The notes: generated by a model from the letters alone, not told the origin. Shown: positions 26,938 through 36,503, counted from the first letter of the stretch. The stretch is 64,000 nucleotides of DNA from Methylocystaceae bacterium (GCA_013373205.1 JABXIG010000025.1:1-64000), one strand, 5' to 3'. Made by a program: numbers and translations.

Positions 26938-27847
26938 GAACTCAGAAACAATTCTTGTGGTGGATGACTCGCCAGACACCTTGGGAATGGTCACAACCGC
27001 CTTGGAAAACCTCGGGGTGACGTTGCTGGTTGCGCTTGATGGGGAAAGCGCCCTTAAAATTACGCAGCAGATCACGCCTGACGTTATATTGATGGATTGC
27101 GTTATGCCCGGCATGGATGGTTTTGAAACCTGTGTTGCCTTGAAACAAAATCCCACTTTCAAACATACCCCTGTTATTTTCATGACCGGGTTAAGCGATA
27201 CGGACCATATCGTTCAGGGATTCTCTAGCGGTGGTATTGACTATTTGACCAAGCCGATTAATCCGGCAGAGTTGATCGCGCGCATTAAGGTTCATCTCTT
27301 TAATGCCCGTCAAACACAGAAAGTTCAATCTGCACTAGATAATTCCAGACGTCATATAATTGCGACCAACGATGAAGGCGAGATCATATGGGCCACACCT
27401 GAGGCCCAGCTTTTACTGTCCAAAACATATGATACTTTTTCCGAAGGGACAAACCGCTTACCTGAAAAATTGCTCAATTGGTTAAAGACATATACAGATC
27501 ATCAGGGAACACCCGCCCCCGATTTTAGTTTTATTGACGAAGCAAACCGTCAAATTATGATCAATTTCAAAGGCACAGATAGCAATGGCGAATACCTGTT
27601 TCGTATTTCTGAAATCAATGAAACAAAAGATCAGGAAACCCTGAAACAGCATTTCCATTTAACGGATCGTGAGGCTGAAGTTCTTTTTTGGATTGCAAAC
27701 GGTAAAGCCAACAAAGATATCGGTGAAATCCTTGAAATCAGCCCCCGGACCATTAACAAGCACCTTCAGATCATCTTCACCAAACTCGGCATCGAAAACC
27801 GGACCTCTGCCGCGACAATGGTGATGAAGGTCCTTTGGGATGCCTAA
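26921..27847 (+). CDS. Response regulator, REC - LuxR-type HTH
   Basis: The protein has 308 residues from the ATG at 26921 (GGAG 7 bases upstream); a TTG at 26915 is also in frame. An N-terminal receiver has VVDDSPD, phosphoacceptor ILMDCVMPGMDG and the TKPI lysine. A middle ~100-residue PAS-like region (HIIATNDEGEIIWATPEA) is followed by a GerE/LuxR HTH (LTDREAEVLFWIANGKANKD, then SPRTINKHLQIIFTKLG). Translation is coupled to the permease-kinase, its evident partner. It is the best candidate to bind the TACGTC-N4-GACGTA sites before fmdA, amiF and urtA (inference). Confidence 0.9.
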   Translation: MNTAVENSETILVVDDSPDTLGMVTTALENLGVTLLVALDGESALKITQQITPDVILMDCVMPGMDGFETCVALKQNPTFKHTPVIFMTGLSDTDHIVQGFSSGGIDYLTKPINPAELIARIKVHLFNARQTQKVQSALDNSRRHIIATNDEGEIIWATPEAQLLLSKTYDTFSEGTNRLPEKLLNWLKTYTDHQGTPAPDFSFIDEANRQIMINFKGTDSNGEYLFRISEINETKDQETLKQHFHLTDREAEVLFWIANGKANKDIGEILEISPRTINKHLQIIFTKLGIENRTSAATMVMKVLWDA

Positions 27848-27889
27848 GTGACCTAAACACTATGATGCCCGAAGACCGCAACCGCATTT

Positions 27890-28657
27890 TCACGCAACAA
27901 CAATTTTGCCATGTTTCATTTTGTCCGCAACGGACTTAGGGACAGCTTGATCGGTGACAAGTGTATTGAAAGCCGATAAATCACAAACCTTGATCAACCC
28001 GGATTTATCGAATTTACTATGATCGCTCAGTAAAACGACCTGATCTGCCAAGGGGATTACAGCCCGCTTAAAATCACTTTCGAATAAATCGAAATCCATA
28101 CAGCCATGTATGGGGCTAACAGCTGCAACCGAAATAAAGCACATATTTGGTGTAAATTGGGTAATGAAGTTTATCGCTTCTGTCCCGGTTAATGTTTGGT
28201 CTTCTGCGCGTAACTCACCACCAGAAAGAATAACCCGGTTTCCTTTTGGGCCTGTTGACAAAATATTTGCGATTTCCAGTGACAACGTAATAATGGTCAG
28301 GTCATTACGTTTGGCCAGTTGCCGAGCCAAAAAACAAGCCGTCGATGAATTATCAAGGAAAACCGTTGCTTCGTTCTCGATAAGTTTTGCCGCCCGCACG
28401 GCGATTTGTGATTTTTCCTGTGCCATCACCCGCATACGGCTTTTAAAAGGGGCTTCTGCTGATGGCACATTAAAGCGCACACCACCATGAAACTTTTCAA
28501 CCAATCCATTCTCTGAAAGGTGTCGCAAATCGCGCCTGATTGTCTCATCAGAAACACGAAATTGATCGCTTAAATCTTGAATAGTTGCAGATTGCACTTG
28601 ATGAAGCCACTCAGCAATGTCCTGCTGGCGGATATTGAGACCATTTTTATTCCACAT
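27890..28657 (-). CDS. DeoR/GlpR-family transcriptional repressor (ugp-like operon)
   Basis: The protein has 255 residues. A winged HTH (IAEWLHQVQSATIQDLSDQF, VSDETIRRDLRHLSENGLV) is followed by the DeoR sensor domain with DNSSTACFLARQLA, TLSLEIANIL and LLSDHSKFDKSG. It is the last gene of the ugp-like operon, 15 bases after the ATPase. The Shine-Dalgarno is weak. By family and context it probably responds to a glycerol-phosphate-type ligand and represses the transporter and the divergent phosphodiesterase through the TTGTG array at 33013-33048 (inference). Confidence 0.9.
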   Translation of the reverse strand: MWNKNGLNIRQQDIAEWLHQVQSATIQDLSDQFRVSDETIRRDLRHLSENGLVEKFHGGVRFNVPSAEAPFKSRMRVMAQEKSQIAVRAAKLIENEATVFLDNSSTACFLARQLAKRNDLTIITLSLEIANILSTGPKGNRVILSGGELRAEDQTLTGTEAINFITQFTPNMCFISVAAVSPIHGCMDFDLFESDFKRAVIPLADQVVLLSDHSKFDKSGLIKVCDLSAFNTLVTDQAVPKSVADKMKHGKIVVA

Positions 28658-28672
28658 TGTTATAACTCGGAC

Positions 28673-29746
28673 TTAAATATGTATCGCTTTCCCTGTCTCG
28701 AAATTGTAAATCCGCAAGTGATCCGTGTCAAACTTCAGCCCAACGTCACTTCCAATCGCGGGAACCTGATCTACACGCAGACGGGTTGTCAGGCGATCTT
28801 CCCCAATACTAATCTCGGCCAATGCTTCGGGACCCAAAAGTTCGACGCGCTCAACATAACCTTTTAATGTCGCCTGATCGAGAGGGGCAAGGCTGATCTC
28901 TTCTGGACGAACGCCAAGAATAACTTTTTCCTCAGTCGTGTTAAGCGAATTTTCCTGTAAAGAAATGGGCGATTGCAGACCCGGATGCCCCACAAAGCCT
29001 TTATCAATCTTACAATGAAGCAGGTTCATTTCCGGTGCCCCAATGAAAGAGGCAACAAACAGGTTTTCCGGCTTTTTGTAAACCGTCATTGGTTCATCGA
29101 GCTGTTGAATACGTGCATCATGCATCACAGCAATACGTGAGCCCAAGGTCATGGCTTCGACTTGATCGTGAGTCACATAAATCACCGTGATCCCCAGTTC
29201 ACTATGCAGGCGCTTGAGTTCCGCGCGCATATGCCCTCTTAGCTTTGCATCAAGGTTAGAAAGAGGTTCATCAAACAAATAGACCTTTGGCTTGCGCACA
29301 AGGGCGCGACCAATAGCAACCCGTTGACGTTGCCCACCTGACATTTCCTGCGGTTTTCTATCCAAAAGATCATGAATATTAAGAATATCCGCTGCTTCCA
29401 TAATCCGTTTTCGGATTTCGTCCTTGCTCAGCTTTGTGGTTTTCATCAAGCCAAACGCCATATTCATATAGGTCGTCATATGGGGGTAAAGAGCATAAGA
29501 TTGGAAAACCATGGCAATATCACGCTGGCTTGGTTCTGCATGGGTGACATCCACCCCATCAATCAGCAACTGACCGGCGCTGATGTCTTCCAGACCTGCG
29601 ATCATGCGTAATGTGGTTGATTTACCGCAGCCGGACGGACCGACAAGGACCATGAATTCTTTGTCTTCAACTTCAAGGTCCAGGTTTTTAACGGCAGTTT
29701 GCGTACCATAGTTTTTAGTGATTTGGCGAAGAGAAACGGTAGCCAT
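28673..29746 (-). CDS. ugpC: ABC transporter ATP-binding protein, UgpC/MalK family
   Basis: The protein has 357 residues. It has Walker A GPSGCGKSTT, Q-loop VFQSYALYPHM, signature MSGGQRQRVAIGRA and Walker B VYLFDEPLSNLDAKLR. A C-terminal OB/TOBE domain (from about 235; GVRPEEISLAP) completes a MalK/UgpC-type sugar importer ATPase. AAGGA precedes the ATG. It is the fourth gene of the operon. Gene order and the neighbouring GpdQ-like enzyme point to glycerol-3-phosphate or glycerophosphodiesters, but other polyols or sugars are possible. Confidence 0.88.
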   Translation of the reverse strand: MATVSLRQITKNYGTQTAVKNLDLEVEDKEFMVLVGPSGCGKSTTLRMIAGLEDISAGQLLIDGVDVTHAEPSQRDIAMVFQSYALYPHMTTYMNMAFGLMKTTKLSKDEIRKRIMEAADILNIHDLLDRKPQEMSGGQRQRVAIGRALVRKPKVYLFDEPLSNLDAKLRGHMRAELKRLHSELGITVIYVTHDQVEAMTLGSRIAVMHDARIQQLDEPMTVYKKPENLFVASFIGAPEMNLLHCKIDKGFVGHPGLQSPISLQENSLNTTEEKVILGVRPEEISLAPLDQATLKGYVERVELLGPEALAEISIGEDRLTTRLRVDQVPAIGSDVGLKFDTDHLRIYNFETGKAIHI

Positions 29747-29763
29747 AAATTTATTCCTTAAGT

Positions 29764-30588
29764 CTATTTCAAGCCGGCATGCATAAAGCTGTCGACAAAG
29801 CGACGCTGGAAGATGACGAAAAGCAGAAGAAGCGGTGAGATAACGATAACGGTTGCAGCCATCAGGCGTGTCCAGTCTGCCCCACTGTCAGATTTGGCAA
29901 GTAGCCCAAGGCCAATTGGCAGCGTGCGCACAGATTCTGAATTGGTCACAAGAAGCGGCCACATATAATCATTCCAGTGGGTCACAACCGAAATAATGGC
30001 AAATGCGATCAATGTTGGGCGCACCAACGGTAAATAGACATGCCATAGCGTGCTGAAATGCCCACAGCCATCAAGTTTTGCCGCATCGCTTAATTCCGAC
30101 GGGACCTGCATAAAGGCCTGTCGGAGCATGAAAGTCCCATAGCCACTGGCAACAAAAGGAACGATCATAGCGGGCAGACTGTTCATCAGGCCCAGTTCAC
30201 GAACCGTGATGAAATTTGTCAGAAAGATTGCATAGATCGGAAACATGATCTGAAGCAAAAAGAGAGAGAAAATCACATTTTTAAATGGAAACTTGATCCG
30301 CGCAAACGCATAGGCCGCAAGGGATATGGTCACGATTTGACAAATCAGGATCCCCCCGGTCACCATGAATGAATTCATCATGTACGTGCCGAAAGGCGCA
30401 ACGGACATAGCCGCCGGGTAATTATCCCAGATGAAATTTTGCGGCAAAAGGCCACTGTTGCTGTCAAAGACTTCCACACGGGTCTTAACAGACGTGACCA
30501 AAATCCAGATCAGGGGACCAATCCAGAGAATTGCCACCGGAAACAAAATCGCGTGCAGGCCATATTTTTTGAACATTGATTGTTTCAT
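29764..30588 (-). CDS. ABC transporter permease, UgpE-like
   Basis: The protein has 274 residues with six transmembrane segments, of the MalG/UgpE type. It has the N-terminal ILVTSVKTRVEVFDSNSGLL region and the coupling loop SELSDAAKLDGCGHFSTLWH (EAA-type). A second in-frame ATG at 30576 is possible. It starts 7 bases after the upstream permease gene and pairs with it in the membrane. Confidence 0.88.
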   Translation of the reverse strand: MKQSMFKKYGLHAILFPVAILWIGPLIWILVTSVKTRVEVFDSNSGLLPQNFIWDNYPAAMSVAPFGTYMMNSFMVTGGILICQIVTISLAAYAFARIKFPFKNVIFSLFLLQIMFPIYAIFLTNFITVRELGLMNSLPAMIVPFVASGYGTFMLRQAFMQVPSELSDAAKLDGCGHFSTLWHVYLPLVRPTLIAFAIISVVTHWNDYMWPLLVTNSESVRTLPIGLGLLAKSDSGADWTRLMAATVIVISPLLLLFVIFQRRFVDSFMHAGLK

Positions 30589-30595
30589 TGTCTTG

Positions 30596-31492
30596 TTATC
30601 TCCCCAGATAATGTACGCGACGTCCCAGTGTCGCGGCGATCAAGCCAATCAGGATGCAAATGAACAAAAGCAGCATGTTGGCAACTGTGCTGGCAAAGCC
30701 GATGTCCTGATATTGAAACGCATTTTGATAGATATAGAGGGTGAGCACGTTCGTGGCATCCGCAGGCCCGCCTTGGGTCATGACAAACACATAATCAAAA
30801 ATCTGATAGGAATGTAAAATCCCGATAATCACCACAAAATAAATCGTCGGGGAAATCAACGGCACCGTGATATGGATCAGTTGATGCCAGGTTGAAACGC
30901 CATCCAGCTTCGCCGCTTCATAAAGATCGCGCGGCACCAGTTGCAGGGCGGCAAGCAGGATCAACATGAAATAGCCAGAATATTTCCAGATGCTCATGAC
31001 CATGATCGCGGGCAATGCCCAATCAGATGAGTAAAGCCATTCCAACTTTGGCAAGCCCAACGCATCCATCATGCCATTTATGGGCCCGTATCCCGGTGCA
31101 TAGAGAAAAACCCAGACCATACCTGCTGCAACTGACGGGATCATGACAGGATAAAAGAAAGCGGAACGATAAAGCGAAACGCCCTTGATTTTCGTATCCA
31201 GTGCCACGGCAAGCAATAAGGCGCAGACAATCGCGACAGGGATCGTAATCAATGTATAAAAAGCAGTGTTGCGAAACGACTTCCAAAAGAGACCGTCAGT
31301 AAGGACTCGCTCGTAATTTTCCCAACCGAGGAAATAAATTTTATCGGAACCGAGCATGACATCATGAAAGCTGAAATATAGCGAACGCAAGATCGGCCAG
31401 TAGGTAAAGGCTGTCAGAAAGATCAAAGACGGTAGCAACATAGCCAAGGCTACCAATGATTCTTTCGTTGTATTTTGGAAAGGAAAGCGCAT
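30596..31492 (-). CDS. ABC transporter permease, UgpA-like
   Basis: The protein has 298 residues from the ATG at 31492; a TTG at 31498 is in frame. It has six transmembrane segments of the MalF/UgpA type. MLLPSLIFLTAFTYWPILRS opens the protein, and the coupling loop is DLYEAAKLDGVSTWHQLIHI. It heteroligomerises with the UgpE-like permease. The ribosome site is weak (AAAGAA). Confidence 0.88.
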   Translation of the reverse strand: MRFPFQNTTKESLVALAMLLPSLIFLTAFTYWPILRSLYFSFHDVMLGSDKIYFLGWENYERVLTDGLFWKSFRNTAFYTLITIPVAIVCALLLAVALDTKIKGVSLYRSAFFYPVMIPSVAAGMVWVFLYAPGYGPINGMMDALGLPKLEWLYSSDWALPAIMVMSIWKYSGYFMLILLAALQLVPRDLYEAAKLDGVSTWHQLIHITVPLISPTIYFVVIIGILHSYQIFDYVFVMTQGGPADATNVLTLYIYQNAFQYQDIGFASTVANMLLLFICILIGLIAATLGRRVHYLGR

Positions 31493-31565
31493 CGGCAAAA
31501 TTCTTTAAAGAAAATATAAAAAGGAAATTCCGACCCGCACAAATGCACGGGCCGGAAAGTGTCTT

Positions 31566-32870
31566 TTAGGAACGGCGGCGCATCAAACGTTCGATTTCAC
31601 GGTTCGATTGTTTCGTTGCGTCCTTAAGGGCTGATGTGGGATCTATTTCGCCCGCAAGGGTACGATCCAACGCACTTTTGAGATACTCACGTACTTTGTG
31701 ATAGCCCGGCACCTGCAAGAAAGCACCCGCATAAGCCGCTTGATCAAGGGCAACCTTGGCAGCCGGAACTTCATTCACGAAAGTTTTCAGATCTTCGCCT
31801 TCCCAAGAAGATTTACGTGCGGCGATATAACCTGTTTCCTTACACCAATGTGTCTGGTTTTGAGTGTTGGTCATCCAGCGCGCGAACGTCCAGCTTGCAT
31901 TCAGATGGGCATCTGGTTGATTTTTTGCCATCAGGATTGGGCCACCGCCGATGGTTGCGCCGTATGTTTTATTTTTTGGCATAAAGGCAACGCCAACTTC
32001 AAACGGTGAAGATTTGCGAAGGTTGGTCAAGGAACCTGTAGAGTGATACAGCATCGCCGTACGACCCGCCATAAAGTCGTTTGCAGAGCCTTGCCATGTA
32101 GAAGCAGACGGCATAACACCTTCTTTCACCATCTTAACCCAGAATTCGAGGGCATCGATGGCTTCGGGTGCATCAAACATAACCTTGTCTTTTTGCCATG
32201 GCACAAGTGCGTTCTGACGAACGAAGCTTTCAAAGATCCAATCGTGCCAGCCGCCACCAAATGTGACACCCCATTGCGAAACATCCGAGCCGTTACGGAT
32301 CGTCAAGGCTTTAGCTGTTTCCAGCAATTCTGTCCAGTTATCTGGCGCTTTGTTGATGCCAGCTTTCGCAAACAGGTCTTTGTTGTAATAAAGAACAGGC
32401 GTTGAACACTGGAACGGCAAACCGTAGAGTTTTTCTTCAGATTCGCAGATGCTCAGGAAGCCCGGTAAAAAGTCCTGATAGATATCATCGGCTTTGGCCA
32501 ATGAAGTCACATCAGCCAGCGCATCCATGCCAAGGAACGTCTGAAGTGCAGAGTTGATCGGCAACCATGTTGCCGGCGGCTCCCCAACACCCAAAGAAGT
32601 CATGACTTTTTGTTCTGTGTTGTCGTAGCTACCTGCGTAGATAGGCTCTACCTGAATTTTTTCATGGCTTGAATTAAAGTTGTTAATCATGCCCGTCACG
32701 ATACGGTTAATATCACCAGATACACCAACCGGGTACATGAACTGCAACTTCACAACATCAGTGCCTGATGCAAACAAGGGCGTCGTACCAAGCATGCCTG
32801 CAGCTGTGATCGCACCAGCACTGGTCTGCAGGAAATGGCGTCGTGAAATGTTTGTTTTTGTCGACTTCAT
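31566..32870 (-). CDS. ABC transporter substrate-binding protein, UgpB-like
   Basis: The protein has 434 residues from the ATG at 32870 (GGAAG just upstream); the frame continues upstream without a site. The N terminus has a twin-arginine signal, SRRHFLQTSAGAITAAGM, so export in folded form by Tat is likely. The mature part is a family 1 extracellular solute-binding protein: VKLQFMYPVGVSGDINRIVT, TPVLYYNKDLFAKAGINKAP, WQGSANDFMAGRTAMLYHST. PVGVSGDINRIV near the N terminus resembles the glycerol-3-phosphate-binding UgpB group. It is the first gene of the operon. Confidence 0.87.
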   Translation of the reverse strand: MKSTKTNISRRHFLQTSAGAITAAGMLGTTPLFASGTDVVKLQFMYPVGVSGDINRIVTGMINNFNSSHEKIQVEPIYAGSYDNTEQKVMTSLGVGEPPATWLPINSALQTFLGMDALADVTSLAKADDIYQDFLPGFLSICESEEKLYGLPFQCSTPVLYYNKDLFAKAGINKAPDNWTELLETAKALTIRNGSDVSQWGVTFGGGWHDWIFESFVRQNALVPWQKDKVMFDAPEAIDALEFWVKMVKEGVMPSASTWQGSANDFMAGRTAMLYHSTGSLTNLRKSSPFEVGVAFMPKNKTYGATIGGGPILMAKNQPDAHLNASWTFARWMTNTQNQTHWCKETGYIAARKSSWEGEDLKTFVNEVPAAKVALDQAAYAGAFLQVPGYHKVREYLKSALDRTLAGEIDPTSALKDATKQSNREIERLMRRRS

Positions 32871-33012
32871 TGTAACTTCCTTCTGAGGATTCCACCTGAA
32901 TTTGGGGTGCCGAACACGATAGCCGCACCTAGCTTGCGACATGCAGAACAACCCAAAACTGAGCCTCTAAAATTACGAATTGATGTTACAATGAGATGAC
33001 AGAATGATGTAA

Positions 33013-33048
33013 TTTGTGGGAAATTGTGTCTTTTTTTGGTTTTTTGTG
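33013..33048. promoter_or_regulatory. Phased TTGTG repeats between ugp-like operon and gpdQ-like gene
   Basis: TTGTG occurs at 33014, 33024 and 33044, spaced 10 and 20 bases, embedded in T-rich sequence. The layout matches 14701-14734 upstream of the other DeoR-linked transporter. It lies 143-178 bases before the binding-protein gene and 79-114 bases before the divergent phosphodiesterase gene. Confidence 0.45.
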
Positions 33049-33126
33049 AGTATTGCAATATTTGCGTAATATATTTCAGTAATGTTTGAATCACGCGCTT
33101 ATTAACAATGATTTGGAGTTTATTTC

Positions 33127-33933
33127 ATGCTCATCGCACAAATTACGGACCTTCATGTGACCCGTGAAGGTGAATTGCTCAGTGGTCGTGTGGATACACG
33201 AAAAGCCCTTACTTTGTGTATGAAGAAGCTTTCCAGCCTGTCTCCCAGACCGGACGTACTTTTAATCAGTGGCGATTTAACTGAAACAGCCACAGAAGAA
33301 GAGTATGCCTTCATAAATGATAAGCTAAGTACTCTCGGTATCCCCACCTATGTTGTACCGGGCAACCATGATGACAGAGCTACAATGAGAAAGGCTTTTA
33401 AAGGCATGGCATTGGGGCAAGATGAGGACCCATTCTGTTATGCCGTTGATAAAACCGAATGGCCAGTGCTGTTCATTGGGCTTGATAGCACTATTCCCAA
33501 AAATTCTGAGGGAGCCCTGTGCCCTGAACGTCTTGAATGGTTGAAAGACGTGCTACAAAAAGCAACACCTTCACGCCCTGCCCTGATTTTCATGCATCAC
33601 CCCCCTTTCACAACAGGCATCGCCCCTATGGATGCCTGTGGGATTTTGCAAGGACTGCCAGCGTTTCGTCAACTGATTGAGGATCATTCAAATTCAATTG
33701 CGGGCGTTTTATGTGGGCATGTTCATCGAATGATTAACAGTTCCATTTATGGCGTTCCTGTCCTGCTGGCACCCTCTTCAGCGCATCAGATTACTTTTGA
33801 TATCGACCCGGATGCATCGCTCACTTTCACACTGGAGCCATCAAAGATCGCGCTGCATAGCTGGACAGAAGACAACGCCCTTGTATCGCATCTGATCTAT
33901 GTTGATGACTTTCCCGGACCTTATGCCTTTTAA
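33127..33933 (+). CDS. GpdQ/CpdA-like metallophosphodiesterase
   Basis: The protein has 268 residues, cytoplasmic. All class III phosphodiesterase motifs are present: Asp8 and His10 in QITDLHVT, GDLTE, GNHDD, MHHPPF and the terminal GHVHR. The best match by pattern is GpdQ/CpdA (glycerophosphodiesterase or cyclic-nucleotide phosphodiesterase). Its divergent position next to a ugp-like importer with a DeoR regulator favours cleavage of imported glycerophosphodiesters (inference). GGAG lies 8 bases before the ATG. Confidence 0.85.
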   Translation: MLIAQITDLHVTREGELLSGRVDTRKALTLCMKKLSSLSPRPDVLLISGDLTETATEEEYAFINDKLSTLGIPTYVVPGNHDDRATMRKAFKGMALGQDEDPFCYAVDKTEWPVLFIGLDSTIPKNSEGALCPERLEWLKDVLQKATPSRPALIFMHHPPFTTGIAPMDACGILQGLPAFRQLIEDHSNSIAGVLCGHVHRMINSSIYGVPVLLAPSSAHQITFDIDPDASLTFTLEPSKIALHSWTEDNALVSHLIYVDDFPGPYAF

Positions 33934-34316
33934 AAATAAAATTATCTGTTGGCACGCATCCTGATCCCGCAATCTTTGGATGCCCCCTGCCCGCGTGGGG
34001 AACGATTCGTCGTAATAAGAAAGATCTCTTCCCCCTGAACTAAAACAGAACGATATCGATCTTGTGTGGATATAACAGGCATTGGCCTTTAGCCAATTCC
34101 CGAATATTTCTGTGAGATGGTTATTCATTGAAGATGTCCTCAATCAAAAAAGAAAGTGGTCATAACGTCAAGAGCCACTGATCCACAGTGTTCCGATTAA
34201 TGAAATTAAAGATGTATAAAAATAGTGTTTTTGTGGCACCTCTCCCCATATGAGGGCAGAAAAGAATTTTTTTTAAAGATATACCAACTGCATTCACTTT
34301 TGATGAGAGGCCCCTT
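33934..34316. other. 383-bp intergenic region before the signalling island
   Basis: No secure gene is visible. A minus-strand frame (33841-34143) crosses it but runs 93 bases into the phosphodiesterase gene. The promoter side carries the CCCC-ATATGA-GGG box at 34244-34256. Confidence 0.5.
34244..34256. promoter_or_regulatory. CCC(C)/GGG(G) inverted repeat, copy 1
   Basis: CCCC-ATATGA-GGG lies about 66 bases before the ATG of the receiver gene at 34317. It is one of five related boxes upstream of receiver genes in this island. Confidence 0.45.
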
Positions 34317-34715
34317 ATGCAAGATTTACCCCATATCCTTTTTGTTGATGATGATCTCTCCATTTTAAGTTCAATTAAACGTAACCTTCATCGTTCCCGC
34401 ATTAAATGGAAATTCAGTTATGCCCAATCGGGTAGTGCAGCTCTTACATTATTACGAGAATCCGAAAAAATCGACGTGGTAGTAACCGATGTAATGATGC
34501 CCGGGATTAATGGCTATGAACTGGTGCAAGAGATCAGAAAAGAATATCCCGATATACACATCATCGTTCTATCCGGGCATTGTGATGCAGAAGACCGAGA
34601 AGAGTTTGAAAAGATCCATATTCCCTTTTTCACAAAACCCTTTCCAGTCTTGGACCTCACCACCGCCATCTCTTTATTGGTGAATATGGATAATGTGACG
34701 TATCAGCCATCTTGA
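34317..34715 (+). CDS. Stand-alone receiver (REC) protein
   Basis: The protein has 132 residues and is a single receiver domain with no output. The acidic pocket is LFVDDDLSI, the phosphoacceptor is VVVTDVMMPGINGYE, the switch residues are VLSGH, and the conserved lysine is in FFTKPF. The opening FVDDDLSILSSIKRNLHRS resembles the other receivers of the island. It converges on the HD-GYP gene with a 6-base gap. It is probably a phosphorelay intermediate or an adaptor for a neighbouring effector (inference). Confidence 0.88.
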   Translation: MQDLPHILFVDDDLSILSSIKRNLHRSRIKWKFSYAQSGSAALTLLRESEKIDVVVTDVMMPGINGYELVQEIRKEYPDIHIIVLSGHCDAEDREEFEKIHIPFFTKPFPVLDLTTAISLLVNMDNVTYQPS

Positions 34716-34721
34716 TAGCGT

Positions 34722-35990
34722 TTAATATCCTTGAACACCTTCACAAATCGAAACATTGTACAGTTCTTCTTTGTTTTCAACGACCAGATGATAAATTTGA
34801 CTATCAATTTGCCCATCCTGTGCAATCTTATTCATAATATCCAGAACTTCATCAACAGATAGGCGTTCACGGTACGGGCGTTTTTGCGATAAAGCCTGAA
34901 AAATGTCAGCAATAGTCAGGACGCGGGTTGGTAAATCAATTTCATTTTCTGTCCACCCATATGGATAACCAGACCCATCCAGTTTTTCATGATGTTCAGA
35001 CGCCCATTTTGCAATCGGTGTGTTGGGGAAAATCGCTTTAAGGACGCGTTTGCTATCCATGGGATGACACCGCATCCTCGACATTTCAAGGGGGCTTAGT
35101 TTTTTTGGTTTTTCCAAAATCTCATCAGGTGTTCTAAGCTTCCCAACATCATGAAGTAATCCGGCAACGCGCAAAATTTTGCGGTCTTGTTCATGCATAC
35201 CACAATAACCCGCAATCACATAAGCCAGATCAGCCACGCGCAGGCTGTGATAATGTGTAAAGGGACTTTTCGCATCCACAATCATGGACAGCATTTCACC
35301 CAGTGCTTCGACTTTATCAAAACTGAGTTTCATTTTATGGTCTGCGAAATCCAGCGTTTCAAAGATCGCGTCATCCAGATATTCATCGCGAAGTTCAATC
35401 CAGAAACTATCCCTTTGACTGGCTTTTTGGGCAGCTTTAAAAAATGCAGGAGCAAAGAGCGTCCCGACATATGGTTCCAGTTCATTCAATATATCTTCTT
35501 TATGGATCAAAAGCTCATCGCGGCCATGTGTCGCTGTATAGATAGCTTGGGCAACATCAAGACGGTCTGCGAAAAAGACAAGATTGGCGTATTCTTTTGT
35601 CTGTCCGTTTAGCTCTTTTGGTAAATTTTCCCAACGGGTATGATGGTATCGAATGGATTGTGCATATTGTGAAAAAGGTGGAAAACCCTTCAGAAAAAAT
35701 TCACCGCGTTCACAATGCTGATCGGCCCCTTCCCATTCCATTTCATTAACAAGTTTCTGGTGGGTCAATGTGGATGAGACACCGCAATCATGCAGCATTC
35801 CGCATATCAGGATAAAGTGGCGTCTGTCTTGGTCCCACCCGAGTTGGTGAGCAAGACGGTGACAAATCAGGCCGACCCGGCGGCCATGGCTTTTGTCATC
35901 AATCCCCACATAATCCAGCGCTTTTGTGACCGTATGCGCGGCACGCCCAATATCCATTTCAAGCATTTCGAAAGTCGGAATAGAACACAT
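34722..35990 (-). CDS. Tandem HD / HD-GYP domain phosphodiesterase
   Basis: The protein has 422 residues. An N-terminal HD domain (about 40-160) has CGMLHDCGVSS and IRYHHTRWENLP. The C-terminal HD-GYP domain (about 235-400) has AGLLHDVGKLRTPDEIL, CHPMDSKRVL and the intact HHEKLDGSGYPYG motif, so c-di-GMP hydrolysis is likely. There is no receiver or membrane segment, so control must come from a partner such as the neighbouring stand-alone receivers (inference). AAGGA precedes the ATG. Confidence 0.88.
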   Translation of the reverse strand: MCSIPTFEMLEMDIGRAAHTVTKALDYVGIDDKSHGRRVGLICHRLAHQLGWDQDRRHFILICGMLHDCGVSSTLTHQKLVNEMEWEGADQHCERGEFFLKGFPPFSQYAQSIRYHHTRWENLPKELNGQTKEYANLVFFADRLDVAQAIYTATHGRDELLIHKEDILNELEPYVGTLFAPAFFKAAQKASQRDSFWIELRDEYLDDAIFETLDFADHKMKLSFDKVEALGEMLSMIVDAKSPFTHYHSLRVADLAYVIAGYCGMHEQDRKILRVAGLLHDVGKLRTPDEILEKPKKLSPLEMSRMRCHPMDSKRVLKAIFPNTPIAKWASEHHEKLDGSGYPYGWTENEIDLPTRVLTIADIFQALSQKRPYRERLSVDEVLDIMNKIAQDGQIDSQIYHLVVENKEELYNVSICEGVQGY

Positions 35991-36080
35991 TTTCTTTATC
36001 CTTTTTCAGTCGCTTCCTTAATTTCAATTAAGGATTGTTCAACCTAACTTCAATAATATATTTCAGACGTATTTTTATTA

Positions 36081-36473
36081 TTAGCGTTTATCCGTTAAAC
36101 GCGCACGCTTCACAAAATCTTTATTCCTCAACGACGACAGCAAATAAATTTTACCTGCCTTTCCCACTTCAAAAACAAACACACCAATCGCCTTTTTATT
36201 TGCAAACACCACCATGCAGGGATGCGCAGGTGTATCGTCCAGATCAATAATCCCAAGCGCGGCTTCTAGTTTTTTATTAAACTTTTCTGCCCGCGCCCAA
36301 AACTTTGACACACGTGCCAAAACACAGGCTTTACCTACCTGCACGCCCTCACGGCGTTGACTTGACGAAATGATCGCCTCATCCAACAAGTCGCTTATGC
36401 AGTGCAGACATTGTTTGTTAAAGGCATCGATATAATTTTTTGTTTGCTCCAAACATTGACTGTACGTGTTCAT
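36081..36473 (-). CDS. Hypothetical protein of the signalling island
   Basis: The protein has 130 residues, cytoplasmic and basic. It has no domain I recognise. The N-terminal half looks helical (SQCLEQTKNYIDAFNKQCLH); the C-terminal half is more beta-like (HPCMVVFANKKAIGVFVFEV). GAGG stands before the ATG. It is 30 bases downstream of a receiver gene in the same direction and may be its effector or partner. Confidence 0.6.
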   Translation of the reverse strand: MNTYSQCLEQTKNYIDAFNKQCLHCISDLLDEAIISSSQRREGVQVGKACVLARVSKFWARAEKFNKKLEAALGIIDLDDTPAHPCMVVFANKKAIGVFVFEVGKAGKIYLLSSLRNKDFVKRARLTDKR

Positions 36474-36503
36474 AAAAACCTCACTATCTTCTTCTTTTAT
36501 GGA

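Noticed and set aside
33841-34143. Minus-strand frame of 100 codons (possible start MNNHLTEIFG) between the GpdQ-like gene and the signalling island
   Set aside because: It has a passable GAGG before an ATG, but its last 93 bases lie antisense inside the well-supported phosphodiesterase gene and no family is recognised; it may be chance.
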